Below are positions 1 to 7,458 of a DNA stretch of 20,364 bases, in pieces. A program made the position numbers and the translations under genes. This DNA is from JAAAOH01 sp041686235 (GTDB lineage Bacteria > Spirochaetota > Spirochaetia > DSM-27196 > PWMO01): contig JAWLED010000051.1 of assembly GCA_041686235.1 (NCBI GenBank), positions 1 to 20,364 on the forward strand, read 5' to 3'. The notes beneath the pieces are model-generated. The model was given only the letters and a program-made list of their open reading frames with translations, was not told where the DNA came from and searched no databases. Positions within the stretch are counted from its first letter, which is position 1. Each line of letters starts with the position of its first letter.

Positions 1-141
1 CTCAGCTGGTACGACAACTACGACTTGTCGCCGAAAACCAAAATCGACACTGAGCGGTATCCGCTCGAAGACCCCGCGAGCCGAGACACGGTTCTCGGGC
101 ACATATGGAGCATGCTTCCGTACAAGAATTTGGGGAACTAA
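1..141 (+). CDS. C-terminal fragment of an unidentified protein
   Basis: Frame 1 is open from the first base of the window to a TAA at 139-141, giving 46 residues that end in SMLPYKNLGN. The gene begins outside the window. The stop overlaps by four bases the TAG of the convergent gene that ends at 138, which is the usual tight packing of this region and supports the frame being real. The fragment is rich in Asp, Tyr and Pro, and has no membrane segment or motif that I recognise. It could be the tail of any soluble or extracytoplasmic protein; no function can be assigned. Confidence 0.5.
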   Translation, partial: LSWYDNYDLSPKTKIDTERYPLEDPASRDTVLGHIWSMLPYKNLGN

Positions 142-626
142 CCGACGGTGCGGCCGAACTTCGGGAAGGTGCGCTGTTCTTCTTCGCTGTAGAGATCGGT
201 GAGCGACTCCGGCTGCGGCACGTAATCGCGGGAAATACCGGGACTGAGCTCTTTGCGCCAGTCCTGCACGTTCCGTCCCGTTTCGTACTCGATGCGCCGC
301 TTTATGACCACCTGCTTCTTGCCGTTTTCTTTGCGCTCTTCGACCACGCCGAATGCACCGCGCCCGATATAGGCGATGCGCTCGTTTGGCCCGAGATCTT
401 CGGATTCGGTGAGCTTCTTTACCACGCTGTCGAGCCTGGCCGGTTGCCCGGTCTCCGGATCTTCGACCGCGGAGTAGGGATCATCGATGACTTCCCCCGA
501 TATGGGACAGGGGGGATACTCGCGCTTCGGCGGTGGCTCCGGCATGTAGTACTTAGCCGGTTTTTCCTGCTTGTCGCGATTTCGCTTTTGTTTGGAACGC
601 CGCCGGTTCTGTGATCTTCTTCCCAT
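138..626 (-). CDS. Small basic CPISG-motif protein of unknown function
   Basis: The product is 162 residues. The first ~25 residues are almost entirely Arg, Lys, Gln and Asn, followed by a Pro-rich stretch and a CPISGE motif (Cys40, the only cysteine). A central segment with PARLDSVVKKL and GRGAFGVV follows, then a charged tail. I associate this arrangement with conserved hypothetical proteins of spirochaetes, but the function is unknown; the basic start could contact nucleic acid (inference). The ATG at 626 has no Shine-Dalgarno in front of it. A plausible promoter lies so close upstream that the leader would be only about 7 nt. The gene is divergent from rnr and convergent, with overlapping stops, with the fragment at the left edge. 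Confidence 0.75.
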   Translation of the reverse strand: MGRRSQNRRRSKQKRNRDKQEKPAKYYMPEPPPKREYPPCPISGEVIDDPYSAVEDPETGQPARLDSVVKKLTESEDLGPNERIAYIGRGAFGVVEERKENGKKQVVIKRRIEYETGRNVQDWRKELSPGISRDYVPQPESLTDLYSEEEQRTFPKFGRTVG

Positions 627-639
627 AGCTTATAGGGGG

Positions 640-668
640 AATTTAGCGTGATCGGGGCCGCGTGTAAA
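640..668 (-). promoter_or_regulatory. Candidate sigma-70 promoter for the CPISG-motif gene
   Basis: On the minus strand, TTTACA (663-668) is separated by exactly 17 bases from TAAATT (640-645). They match 5 of 6 and 4 of 6 consensus bases. The predicted start of transcription near 633 leaves about 7 nt before the ATG at 626. That would explain the missing ribosome-binding site if the message is read from a near-leaderless 5' end. Confidence 0.4.
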
Positions 669-774
669 GCGAATTCCCACCCCACGTACATCTGAAATAG
701 ATGCGAAATAAATCTGAAACAACACCTCCATGCGTTTTCCATGGACCGATATTTACGATACATTGGAGGAGAAC

Positions 775-2733
775 ATGCCAACAAAAACAAAGATAGAGAA
801 AAGAGACACCGAAATAGTAGAAGGCTTCATTTCAATTACGTCCAAAGGCTTCGGCTTCGTGCAGCTCGACGAGCGGCCCGATGTTTTCGTCGCCTACGAG
901 AACCTTTCCACCGCCATGGACGGAGACACCGTGCGCGCGGAGCTCTTTGCCCGGACCTCTCGGAAAAAACCTGCCGGGCGCGTCACGGAGGTGCTCGAGC
1001 GCAGTGATAAACCGATCATCGGGGTGTTTCGCCGCGCCGAAGACGGGGGAACGGTCTACCCCGACGACGAGCGCCTTCCGCGCTCATTGTCCATCCCCAA
1101 GGCGTCGCTCAAGAAGAGCCCGGCCGGTGGAGAGCTCACCAACGGAAAGATCGTCGTGGCAAAGCTCACCTCATGGACCGACCCCAAGAAGAAACCCATC
1201 GGAGAGATCGAACGAGTCGTTGGTGACCAAGACGAGCCGGGAATGGACGTAAAGCTCGTTGCACTTTCAAAAGGCCTATCGCTGGAGTTTCCCCAAGAGG
1301 TTATCGATGAGGTCGAGAAGATCCCCGAGCCGAAGTTCCGCAAAGAGCTCAAAACGCGCACCGACCTGCGCGATCTTCCCTGCTTCACCATAGACCCCGA
1401 AACGGCCGAAGATTTCGACGACGCGGTATCGCTGGTGCAGCTTTCCAACGGACTGTTCGAGCTCGGCGTTCATATTGCCGATGTCAGCCACTTCGTGCGC
1501 GAGGGAAGCGCACTCGACAACGAGGCCTGGAAGCGGGCAACCTCGGTCTATTTTGTTCGCACCGCGCTGCCGATGCTGCCCGAGAGATTGTCCAATGAGC
1601 TGTGCAGCCTCAGGCCCGGCGAGGAGCGCCTGGCCTACAGCGTGCTCGTTCAGCTCGACTCCCTCGGCAATGTGCACGGACACCGCATCGAGGAATCGGT
1701 TATCCGCAGCCGACACCGCTTTACCTATCAGCAGGTGGAGGACATCATCCACGGCGCGGACAACAAACTCGCCTCTAACGTGCATCTCATGCAGATGATG
1801 AGCCAGGTTCTGCGAAAGCGTCGCGAAGAGGCCGGCAGCATCGACTTCGACCTCACCGAGAAACGCATCACCCTCGACGACGAGGGCATTCCCCGGATGG
1901 TGCAGCCCGCCCAGCGTCTGGAGGCGAACCGCCTCGTAGAGGAGTTCATGCTTCTGGCGAATCGCGTGGTTGCCTCTCATGTGCTCAACGAAGCTGCGCA
2001 TCGAAAGAGCCCCATGCCGTTCATCTACCGAGTGCACGAAACGCCCAAGGAGGAGGACGCCCAATCGTTTTTGAGCGTCATCGAGAACCTGGGCATACCC
2101 TATCGAGCCGGAGAGAGCATCGAGCCGGAGGACTACCGAAACATCCTCTCGATCATTCAAAACCTGGAGTTCAAGGACTTCGTGGAGAAGATCGCGCTCT
2201 ACTCGATGACCAAAGCCGTGTACTCAACGGAAAACCTCGGGCACTTTGGGCTCGGCTTCGACGCCTACACGCACTTCACCTCCCCGATTCGCCGCTATCC
2301 CGATCTCGTGGTGCATCGGCTGCTCAAACGCTACAGCCGAAAGCAGCGTGCGGGCAGAACAAAGGCGCTTGCGAGCTTTCTCGATCGCACCTGCGAGCAC
2401 GCCTCCCGGATGGAGAAGCTTGCAACCGATGCGGAGCGCGAGTACACCAAGCTCAAATCGATGGAGTTTCTCGCCCGCCGAGTAGGCAATATTTACGAAG
2501 GGGTGATCTCGGGGGTCACGTCGTTCGGGCTGTTCGTGGAGCTCACCCGCTACCTCATCGAGGGGCTCGTGCCGCTCTCGGCACTGACCGACGACCATTA
2601 CACCTTCGACCAGGAGAATTACCGCTACATCGGAGACAAGACCACCAAGGTCTACCGCCTCGGCGACCGCGTGCAGGTGCGGATCAAGAACGTATCGGTC
2701 GACGATCGCAAGGCCGATTTCGAAATGGTATAG
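775..2733 (+). CDS. rnr: Ribonuclease R (RNB-family 3'-5' exoribonuclease)
   Basis: A processive hydrolytic 3'-5' exoribonuclease that degrades structured RNA (mRNA and defective rRNA/tRNA) in the cytoplasm. The 652-residue product has a cold-shock-type OB domain near residues 20-90 (KGFGFVQLDE...DVFVAYENL) and a second beta-rich OB segment. The RNB catalytic domain follows, and a C-terminal S1 domain starts about residue 575 (IYEGVISGVTSFGLFVEL). The active-site Asp set in IDPETAEDFDDA falls at Asp207, 213, 215 and 216, the same spacing as Asp201, 207, 209 and 210 of E. coli RNase II. HFTSPIRRYPDL is the RNA-binding signature. The length is shorter than the ~800-residue proteobacterial enzyme but usual for many other bacteria. 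The start at 775 is chosen because GGAGG at 765-769 precedes it; an in-frame ATG at 730 has no such site. Confidence 0.96.
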   Translation: MPTKTKIEKRDTEIVEGFISITSKGFGFVQLDERPDVFVAYENLSTAMDGDTVRAELFARTSRKKPAGRVTEVLERSDKPIIGVFRRAEDGGTVYPDDERLPRSLSIPKASLKKSPAGGELTNGKIVVAKLTSWTDPKKKPIGEIERVVGDQDEPGMDVKLVALSKGLSLEFPQEVIDEVEKIPEPKFRKELKTRTDLRDLPCFTIDPETAEDFDDAVSLVQLSNGLFELGVHIADVSHFVREGSALDNEAWKRATSVYFVRTALPMLPERLSNELCSLRPGEERLAYSVLVQLDSLGNVHGHRIEESVIRSRHRFTYQQVEDIIHGADNKLASNVHLMQMMSQVLRKRREEAGSIDFDLTEKRITLDDEGIPRMVQPAQRLEANRLVEEFMLLANRVVASHVLNEAAHRKSPMPFIYRVHETPKEEDAQSFLSVIENLGIPYRAGESIEPEDYRNILSIIQNLEFKDFVEKIALYSMTKAVYSTENLGHFGLGFDAYTHFTSPIRRYPDLVVHRLLKRYSRKQRAGRTKALASFLDRTCEHASRMEKLATDAEREYTKLKSMEFLARRVGNIYEGVISGVTSFGLFVELTRYLIEGLVPLSALTDDHYTFDQENYRYIGDKTTKVYRLGDRVQVRIKNVSVDDRKADFEMV

Positions 2734-2752
2734 GGGCGGTCGCGGGCCGCGG

Positions 2753-2852
2753 NNNNNNNNNNNNNNNNNNNNNNNNNNNNNNNNNNNNNNNNNNNNNNNN
2801 NNNNNNNNNNNNNNNNNNNNNNNNNNNNNNNNNNNNNNNNNNNNNNNNNNNN
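2753..2852. other. 100-N scaffold gap 1
   Basis: Exactly 100 unknown bases lie between the convergent 3' ends of rnr and the FapA-family gene. The 12 bases on each side are identical (CGCGGGCCGCGG at 2741-2752 and 2853-2864). This is what an unmerged contig overlap looks like. If so, the true space between the two stop codons is only about 19 bp. Confidence 0.9.
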
Positions 2853-2864
2853 CGCGGGCCGCGG

Positions 2865-4301
2865 TTACTCGAGCTCGGCCACCGCGCCGTCCTCGCCGTC
2901 CCCGCCCTCCTCGGGCGACTCCACGAGAATGCGCCCCGACGCCGCGTCGAGTCGAAAGGTGGTCGGCCCGCGCGTTTCCTCTACGACGAAGGTCGCACGG
3001 CAGATTTCAATAATCGTACCGCGGTGCACGGTTGATCGTGCGACCACCGTGGCGTGCTCGTCGCGGTCGAGTTTTCCCACGAGGTTGGACAGTATGACGG
3101 TGTACTCTTGCCGCGTTTCGGCAAGCCTCAGCCGCCGCTCCTCCAACTCCTGAGAGGGATGCGTGGCCAAGCGGCCGCCGAGGTGATCAATTTCCGCCTG
3201 TAGCTTTTCGATCTTGCTTTTGACTTGCTGTAACTTGCGCTCGATGATGAAATCCGCGCCCACCGCGATTACCGTGCGGATTTCCGCGCGGTTTCCGATT
3301 TCCTCTGCCGCCACTCCGTGGGCCGATCGAATCTCACCGCCGACGAGCTTGCCGTGCTTGCCGGTGACCACGCGGTCGAGTGCGAATATATCGGCGTTGT
3401 AGGTCGAGCGCTCCACGTATACCGCGGATTTGCATTCGACGGTGCAACTCTCGACGAATTTTGTCCGCACCTTGCCGCGCGAGCGCACGAGCGCCTGTTG
3501 CTTGCCGATGATGCCGCCGAGTGCGGTGAGTTTTCCCCGACAGAAGACCTCGTGAGCGTCGAGCACCTCTTTGGTAGTGAGATCTGCGCCTATCCATAGT
3601 GCGAACCCGTCGTGCACGGTGCCTGTGAGGGTCAGACTGCCGGGGAAAGAAATGTTGCCGGTGGCATTATCGACGTCACAACTCAGCGTGAGATCATGGT
3701 CTACCGAGATCTCGCCCCCGGCAACGCGCAGCAGGCCGCTCTGTTCGGCGACAATGCGCTCACCGCGCTCTGCGGTATTCTCCCCGCTCCCAAGCCGCTC
3801 CGGCTCGTCCTCGCCGAAGGGAATATACTCGCCGGAAACGTCCACCCCGAACTCGCCCGGCCGCTCGGGCTCGAGCTCGGCAACGGTGTGGCCGGCGAGC
3901 ACCACGGGGAGCTCATGGTGTCGGCGCAGAGCCCCTACCGGGTCGCGTGCGGCCTCGTCGATCATATTTCTCTTCGCGGCAAACGCCTCAGTAAGCGTAT
4001 AATGGGCGGGAACGTGGGGCTTGGGCGCGGTGCCGCGCGCCACCACGACCTCGTTTCGGGGCTCTCCCTCCTCGCTGCAGGCGCCGACAGCCTCGTCAAC
4101 GGCGTCCCAGTCGACTCCGTGGCTCACGCCGGCGTATTTGAGCACTTGTTCCACATAGCCGCGCGTTACCGGTTTTCCCCCGGGCGTATGCGGAGAGAAC
4201 GAGGCCCACGCGCTCATGCCGTCCTCGGCAACCGTAATTTCCACATACCCGTCTCCACGGAATGGAGAGGCGGGGTCGGTTCTGTCACTATCCTGCTCCA
4301 T
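2865..4301 (-). CDS. FapA-family (DUF342) protein
   Basis: The 478-residue product has the DUF342/FapA architecture. There is an N-terminal region to about residue 160. A beta-helix-like repeat region with many short Val/Gly-rich rungs follows (NATGNISFPGSLTLTGTVHDG, LGGIIGK, TGKHGKLVGGEIRSAHGV). Next is a coiled coil (IERKLQQVKSKIEKLQAEI and on), and then a small beta-rich, acidic C-terminus. In Vibrio, FapA directs the polar localisation of flagellar assembly; many bacteria have paralogues of unknown role. No flagellar gene is nearby, so the role here is open. The start is the ATG at 4301; the frame stays open far upstream but there it lies opposite sufC. No good Shine-Dalgarno is seen, so the exact start is uncertain. 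The stop is convergent with rnr across gap 1. Confidence 0.85.
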   Translation of the reverse strand: MEQDSDRTDPASPFRGDGYVEITVAEDGMSAWASFSPHTPGGKPVTRGYVEQVLKYAGVSHGVDWDAVDEAVGACSEEGEPRNEVVVARGTAPKPHVPAHYTLTEAFAAKRNMIDEAARDPVGALRRHHELPVVLAGHTVAELEPERPGEFGVDVSGEYIPFGEDEPERLGSGENTAERGERIVAEQSGLLRVAGGEISVDHDLTLSCDVDNATGNISFPGSLTLTGTVHDGFALWIGADLTTKEVLDAHEVFCRGKLTALGGIIGKQQALVRSRGKVRTKFVESCTVECKSAVYVERSTYNADIFALDRVVTGKHGKLVGGEIRSAHGVAAEEIGNRAEIRTVIAVGADFIIERKLQQVKSKIEKLQAEIDHLGGRLATHPSQELEERRLRLAETRQEYTVILSNLVGKLDRDEHATVVARSTVHRGTIIEICRATFVVEETRGPTTFRLDAASGRILVESPEEGGDGEDGAVAELE

Positions 4302-4390
4302 TTCATCTTTATAATACCAATTTTCGCCAATTTCAACATTGAGCGTAGAATGCCGGCTTTTTTTCCTTTTCGAGTGCCCCGCTTTTGGGC

Positions 4391-4419
4391 TACAGTAGAG
4401 GGTGTCACCAGACACACCC
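4391..4419 (+). promoter_or_regulatory. Possible promoter/operator region ahead of sufC
   Basis: TACAGT (4391-4396) resembles a -10 box, with a weak TTTCGA 17 bases upstream. It is followed at once by an inverted repeat, GGGTGT (4400-4405) and ACACCC (4414-4419), in the position where a repressor would cover the transcription start. It lies 20 bp before the sufC start codon. A separate perfect TATAAT at 4310-4315 has no credible -35. Both readings are tentative. Confidence 0.25.
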
Positions 4420-4439
4420 CTATTCACGTGGAGAAGCCC

Positions 4440-5258
4440 GTGGGCATACTGCAAATCCGTAATCTCTCGCTGACCCTCGGCGGCAACGATATTCTGCGAG
4501 ACCTGAGTCTCGACCTGTGGGAGGGCCACATTCATGCCCTCGTCGGCCCAAACGGTGCCGGCAAGTCTACCCTCGCCGCGGTCGTTATGGGCCTCGAAGG
4601 CTTTCGCGAGCACACCGGAGACATCCTTCTCAGAGGTGAGTCCATCAAAGAGCTCACCGTCGATGAGCGAGCCCGCCGCGGCATTACCCTCGCCTGGCAG
4701 GAGCCCGCCCGCTTCGAAGGGCTGCCGGTGCACAAGTTCGTGCTCGCCGGGGCCAAAGAACGGACGGCTGCCGAGCTGTCGCGGGTCCTCTCGATGGTCG
4801 GGCTCGACCCGAATCGGTACCGAAAACGCGCCATGGATGAGGGGCTTTCCGGTGGGGAGCGCAAACGCATCGAGTTGGCCTCCATCCTTGCGATGAAGCC
4901 CGCGATCATGATGATGGATGAGCCCGACTCCGGCGTCGACATCGATGCGCTCGACTTCATTTTCGAGGTCATTCGCGAGATGAAGGAGGAAGGCATCACC
5001 GTCATCCTCATCACCCATTCGGCCGAAGTCGTAAAACACGCCGATCACGGATTCTTGCTCTGTGACGGGCACATCCTCGAGCAGGGCGTGCCCAACAAGA
5101 TTTTCAACTATTTCGAGAACAGCTGCGCCGCCTGCGAGCACCCCAATGAGCCCCCGGATGAAGAGGCCTCAGGCGAAGAGGGGCCGGGGAAACCCGGGCC
5201 GCGGGACAAAGCGGTGGGCGGCAAACGTCCCGATGATGACCGGAGGATAAACGCGTGA
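4440..5258 (+). CDS. sufC: SufC-type Fe-S assembly ATPase
   Basis: The ABC-type ATPase of the SUF (or minimal SMS) iron-sulfur cluster assembly system. It is cytoplasmic and works in complex with the SufB/SufD scaffold. The product is 272 residues. Walker A is GPNGAGKST (Lys42), the ABC signature is LSGGERKRIEL (from residue 136), and Walker B with SufC-specific context is MMMDEPDSGVDIDAL. The switch His lies in ILITHS. The GTG at 4440 is chosen because TGGAG ends at 4433, six bases before it, and the SufC family begins just there with a short ILQIRNL strand. The C-terminus is unusual: a CAAC pair (Cys229, Cys232) followed by an acidic, Pro/Gly-rich tail of about 35 residues not present in E. 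coli SufC. Its stop overlaps the next start in GTGA. Confidence 0.95.
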   Translation: MGILQIRNLSLTLGGNDILRDLSLDLWEGHIHALVGPNGAGKSTLAAVVMGLEGFREHTGDILLRGESIKELTVDERARRGITLAWQEPARFEGLPVHKFVLAGAKERTAAELSRVLSMVGLDPNRYRKRAMDEGLSGGERKRIELASILAMKPAIMMMDEPDSGVDIDALDFIFEVIREMKEEGITVILITHSAEVVKHADHGFLLCDGHILEQGVPNKIFNYFENSCAACEHPNEPPDEEASGEEGPGKPGPRDKAVGGKRPDDDRRINA

Positions 5259-6187
5259 GCAAAGATGCAGTGCTCAATGAGCTCCTATCCGCGATAAAGT
5301 CACCCATTTTCCCCCACGACGGCAAAAGCGCCTTTGTGGGGATAAACGGCAACGAAGTCCTCGACTCTACCCTCGTGCCCGGTCTCCACATCGACTCCGA
5401 GGAGCTCGAGGACGGAATCCGTGCGCGCATTTACGTAGAGCCGGGCGTAACGCTCGAAAAGCCGGTGCACCTGTGCTTCGGCATGGTCGGCGAAACGGGG
5501 GTGCAGCGCATCAACCTCGACATCGAAATCGGAGACGATGCAACCGCGCAGTTCATGGCCCACTGCGTGTTTCCCAAAGCGGTGGACGTGCAGCACATCA
5601 TGGATGCCGATATCAAGGTGGGTGCACGCGCCTCATACGTGTATTTCGAGCGCCACATCCACGGCCGCGACGGAGGCGTTACGGTAAAACCCACCGCCCG
5701 CGTCCACGTGGGAGAGGACGCGCGCTTTTCCACCGAGTTCGAGCTCATTCGTGGCCGCGTCGGCGTCATGGAAATCGACTACGAGTCGTCGGTGGAGGCC
5801 CGCGGCGTGCTCGAGATGACCGCACGCATATCCGGGCGCGGCAACGACCGGATACAGATCCGCGAAAGCGGCGACCTGCTCGGCGAGGGCGCGCGCGGGG
5901 TGCTCACCTCACACATTGCGCTGCGCGACGATGCCTACGGCGAGGTCTACAACGACTTGCGCGCCCGCGCACCCCACGCACGGGGCCACGTCGACTGTAA
6001 AGAAATCGTCCAAGGCCGCGCCGTTGCCCGCGCGATCCCGATCGTGCAAGTGGACGACCCGCGAGCACACGTTACCCACGAAGCGGCCATCGGATCGGTC
6101 GACTCGAAGCAGCTTCAAACGCTCATGTCCCGCGGACTCTCCGAAGATGACGCCACCGAGATGATCATCGACGGGCTGTTGAGCTGA
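5255..6187 (+). CDS. sufB: Short SufB/SufD-family Fe-S scaffold (SmsB-like)
   Basis: The scaffold partner of SufC on which Fe-S clusters are built. At 310 residues it is much shorter than E. coli SufB (495) or SufD (423) and consists essentially of the beta-helix core and C-terminal helices. It keeps the functional SufB residues: Cys248 in HVDCKEIV corresponds to E. coli SufB Cys405, and Glu276 in THEAAIGS to Glu434. The family ending (ATEMIIDGLL) is also present. It is therefore more SufB-like than SufD-like in function, although database names may say SufD. The GTG start overlaps the sufC stop by four bases and is preceded by GGAGG (5242-5246), so the two are translationally coupled. No SufS, SufU or second scaffold gene follows. 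This two-gene layout matches the minimal SUF-like (SMS) systems. Confidence 0.88.
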   Translation: MSKDAVLNELLSAIKSPIFPHDGKSAFVGINGNEVLDSTLVPGLHIDSEELEDGIRARIYVEPGVTLEKPVHLCFGMVGETGVQRINLDIEIGDDATAQFMAHCVFPKAVDVQHIMDADIKVGARASYVYFERHIHGRDGGVTVKPTARVHVGEDARFSTEFELIRGRVGVMEIDYESSVEARGVLEMTARISGRGNDRIQIRESGDLLGEGARGVLTSHIALRDDAYGEVYNDLRARAPHARGHVDCKEIVQGRAVARAIPIVQVDDPRAHVTHEAAIGSVDSKQLQTLMSRGLSEDDATEMIIDGLLS

Positions 6188-6222
6188 ACGGTTCCGCTTG
6201 CACCGGGCAGGAGAGCCGCGTC

Positions 6223-6256
6223 GCGGAGGGCGCCGCGCCGCGGAGGGCGCCGCGCC
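6223..6256. repeat. Tandem 17-bp repeat between convergent genes
   Basis: Two perfect head-to-tail copies of GCGGAGGGCGCCGCGCC (6223-6239, 6240-6256) fill the space between the stop codons of the SUF scaffold gene and the phosphatase gene. Each copy contains the palindrome GGCGCC, so RNA from either strand could fold, but there is no T-tract for a standard intrinsic terminator. Confidence 0.8.
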
Positions 6257-6267
6257 CGGCCGGGCCG

Positions 6268-7458
6268 CTACAGGTAGGAGACCGAAACGTCTTTGAGGTA
6301 TCGGCGCCGCAGTAGATCGCTCACCCGCTGAACCTGGGTGCGGCGAAGCTCGAGGTGCACGGGCACACTGGGATCTTGGTGTGCCTGATTGACCCGCGTG
6401 CCCACCACGAACTCTATCGAGTCCGATTCGAGCAGGTGCTCTACCATGAGAGCTGCCGCGTTGCGCGGCAGTTGCTCCGGCGGGGTCCGGTCCTCGAGGT
6501 ATTCACCCACCCGAGCAAGCGTGATGATGCCCTCGGTTATCATCTCCACCCCCTCCATGTGCGCGTGCGGCGGGTTTTCGGGCTCCAACGCGGAGAGCGA
6601 GATGCTCGTTGTTGCCCCGAGCTCCCGTGCGACGATGGTGCCGGTGGTGCCGCCGGCTATGATGCGCCGCCCCTCAAAGGTGGAAATCCGCTCAGCGAGC
6701 TCGGCGTCCATGCGCGCGTCCACCGGCGGACCGGTGGCAACGAGCAGCCGCCGGGGCTCCCTGAAGTAGGTAACGCCACAGGTGATGTCGTCCCCGGCCT
6801 TCTCCCCGTCTTTGCGTGCGCCGGCGGTGACGAGGCGGCGCGCGAGCCGGCGGGCAGAAATCTCGGGGTAGCGCGCCACGGTGCTCTCGAGCGTCGCCCG
6901 CACCCCCGCATCGCCCCAACCGCGGGGGTGTGCACCGCTGCCCAATCCCGCCTGGCTTATCCCGTCGGAGAAAAAGACGATGCGGTCTCCGAGCTCGACG
7001 GTGATCTGCGAGAAATGCAGCCTGGCAGGCGGACCGAAGCTTTGCTCGACCTCCACCGTGGTCCGCGACGGCTCGACGATCTCCCCTCCGCGCAGCCATA
7101 CGTAGGGCGGGTTGTCGTATTCGATAATGCGCGCCGTGCCGTCTCGGTCGATATCGACGATGGTGAACGTGGCGTAACGGATGTGGCGGGTGCGGCAGAC
7201 CGGCAGAGTCTCCATGATGATGCGGGCTGTGCGCTCGATGGGAACGTTTCGCTCCATGCAATTGACCGCGACGGTAGCGGTAAGCGTAGAAAGCACGTTT
7301 GCCTTCACACCGCTTCCGAGCCCGTCGGAGAGGACACTGATGATGCGCTCCCCGTTTTCCACCCGGCGACTGAGGAAGGTGTCGCCGGCGGTGAGCTGTC
7401 CGTGCTTGTACCTACAGTGGCTTCCCACCTCGATGAACCCACGCGGCGCTTCGATCAC
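6268..7458 (-). CDS. SpoIIE/PP2C-type phosphatase linked to sensory hydrogenase
   Basis: A 396-residue predicted serine/threonine phosphatase of the SpoIIE (PP2C) branch. Metal-binding Asp motifs are visible: AGDTF (Asp26), LSDGLGSG (Asp45), FFSDGIS and GDDITCG. The catalytic domain ends near residue 235. A further ~160 residues begin RRLLVATGPP and contain IIAGGTTGTIVARELG and MITEGIITLARVGEYLED. I know this segment as characteristic of the phosphatases encoded beside PAS-type [FeFe]-hydrogenases in Clostridia (called HsfB or similar), but its fold and function are not established. The start codon overlaps the end of the hydrogenase gene in ATGA (7455-7458), so the two are co-translated. The likely role is to convert the redox or H2 signal into dephosphorylation of an unknown partner, possibly an anti-sigma-factor antagonist (inference). 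Confidence 0.9.
   Translation of the reverse strand: MIEAPRGFIEVGSHCRYKHGQLTAGDTFLSRRVENGERIISVLSDGLGSGVKANVLSTLTATVAVNCMERNVPIERTARIIMETLPVCRTRHIRYATFTIVDIDRDGTARIIEYDNPPYVWLRGGEIVEPSRTTVEVEQSFGPPARLHFSQITVELGDRIVFFSDGISQAGLGSGAHPRGWGDAGVRATLESTVARYPEISARRLARRLVTAGARKDGEKAGDDITCGVTYFREPRRLLVATGPPVDARMDAELAERISTFEGRRIIAGGTTGTIVARELGATTSISLSALEPENPPHAHMEGVEMITEGIITLARVGEYLEDRTPPEQLPRNAAALMVEHLLESDSIEFVVGTRVNQAHQDPSVPVHLELRRTQVQRVSDLLRRRYLKDVSVSYL

Noticed and set aside
1276..2160. 294-residue open frame antisense to rnr
   Set aside because: It is a shadow of the RNB catalytic domain in GC-rich DNA, with no motif of its own. Similar shadows occur opposite the hydrogenase, phosphatase, MoeA and cyclase-like genes.
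4310..4315. Perfect TATAAT on the plus strand upstream of sufC
   Set aside because: No recognisable -35 at 16-18 bp and no extended -10. It lies in a locally AT-rich stretch where such a match is easily accidental.
3612..4439. Upstream extension of the sufC frame to 3612
   Set aside because: It lies antisense to the FapA-family gene and has no homology-like content. The GTG at 4440 has a ribosome site and matches where SufC proteins start.
4302..5141. Upstream extension of the FapA-family frame to an ATG at 5141 (758 residues)
   Set aside because: The extension runs antisense through nearly all of sufC, which has clear ABC-ATPase motifs; the FapA-like content begins only after about 4301.
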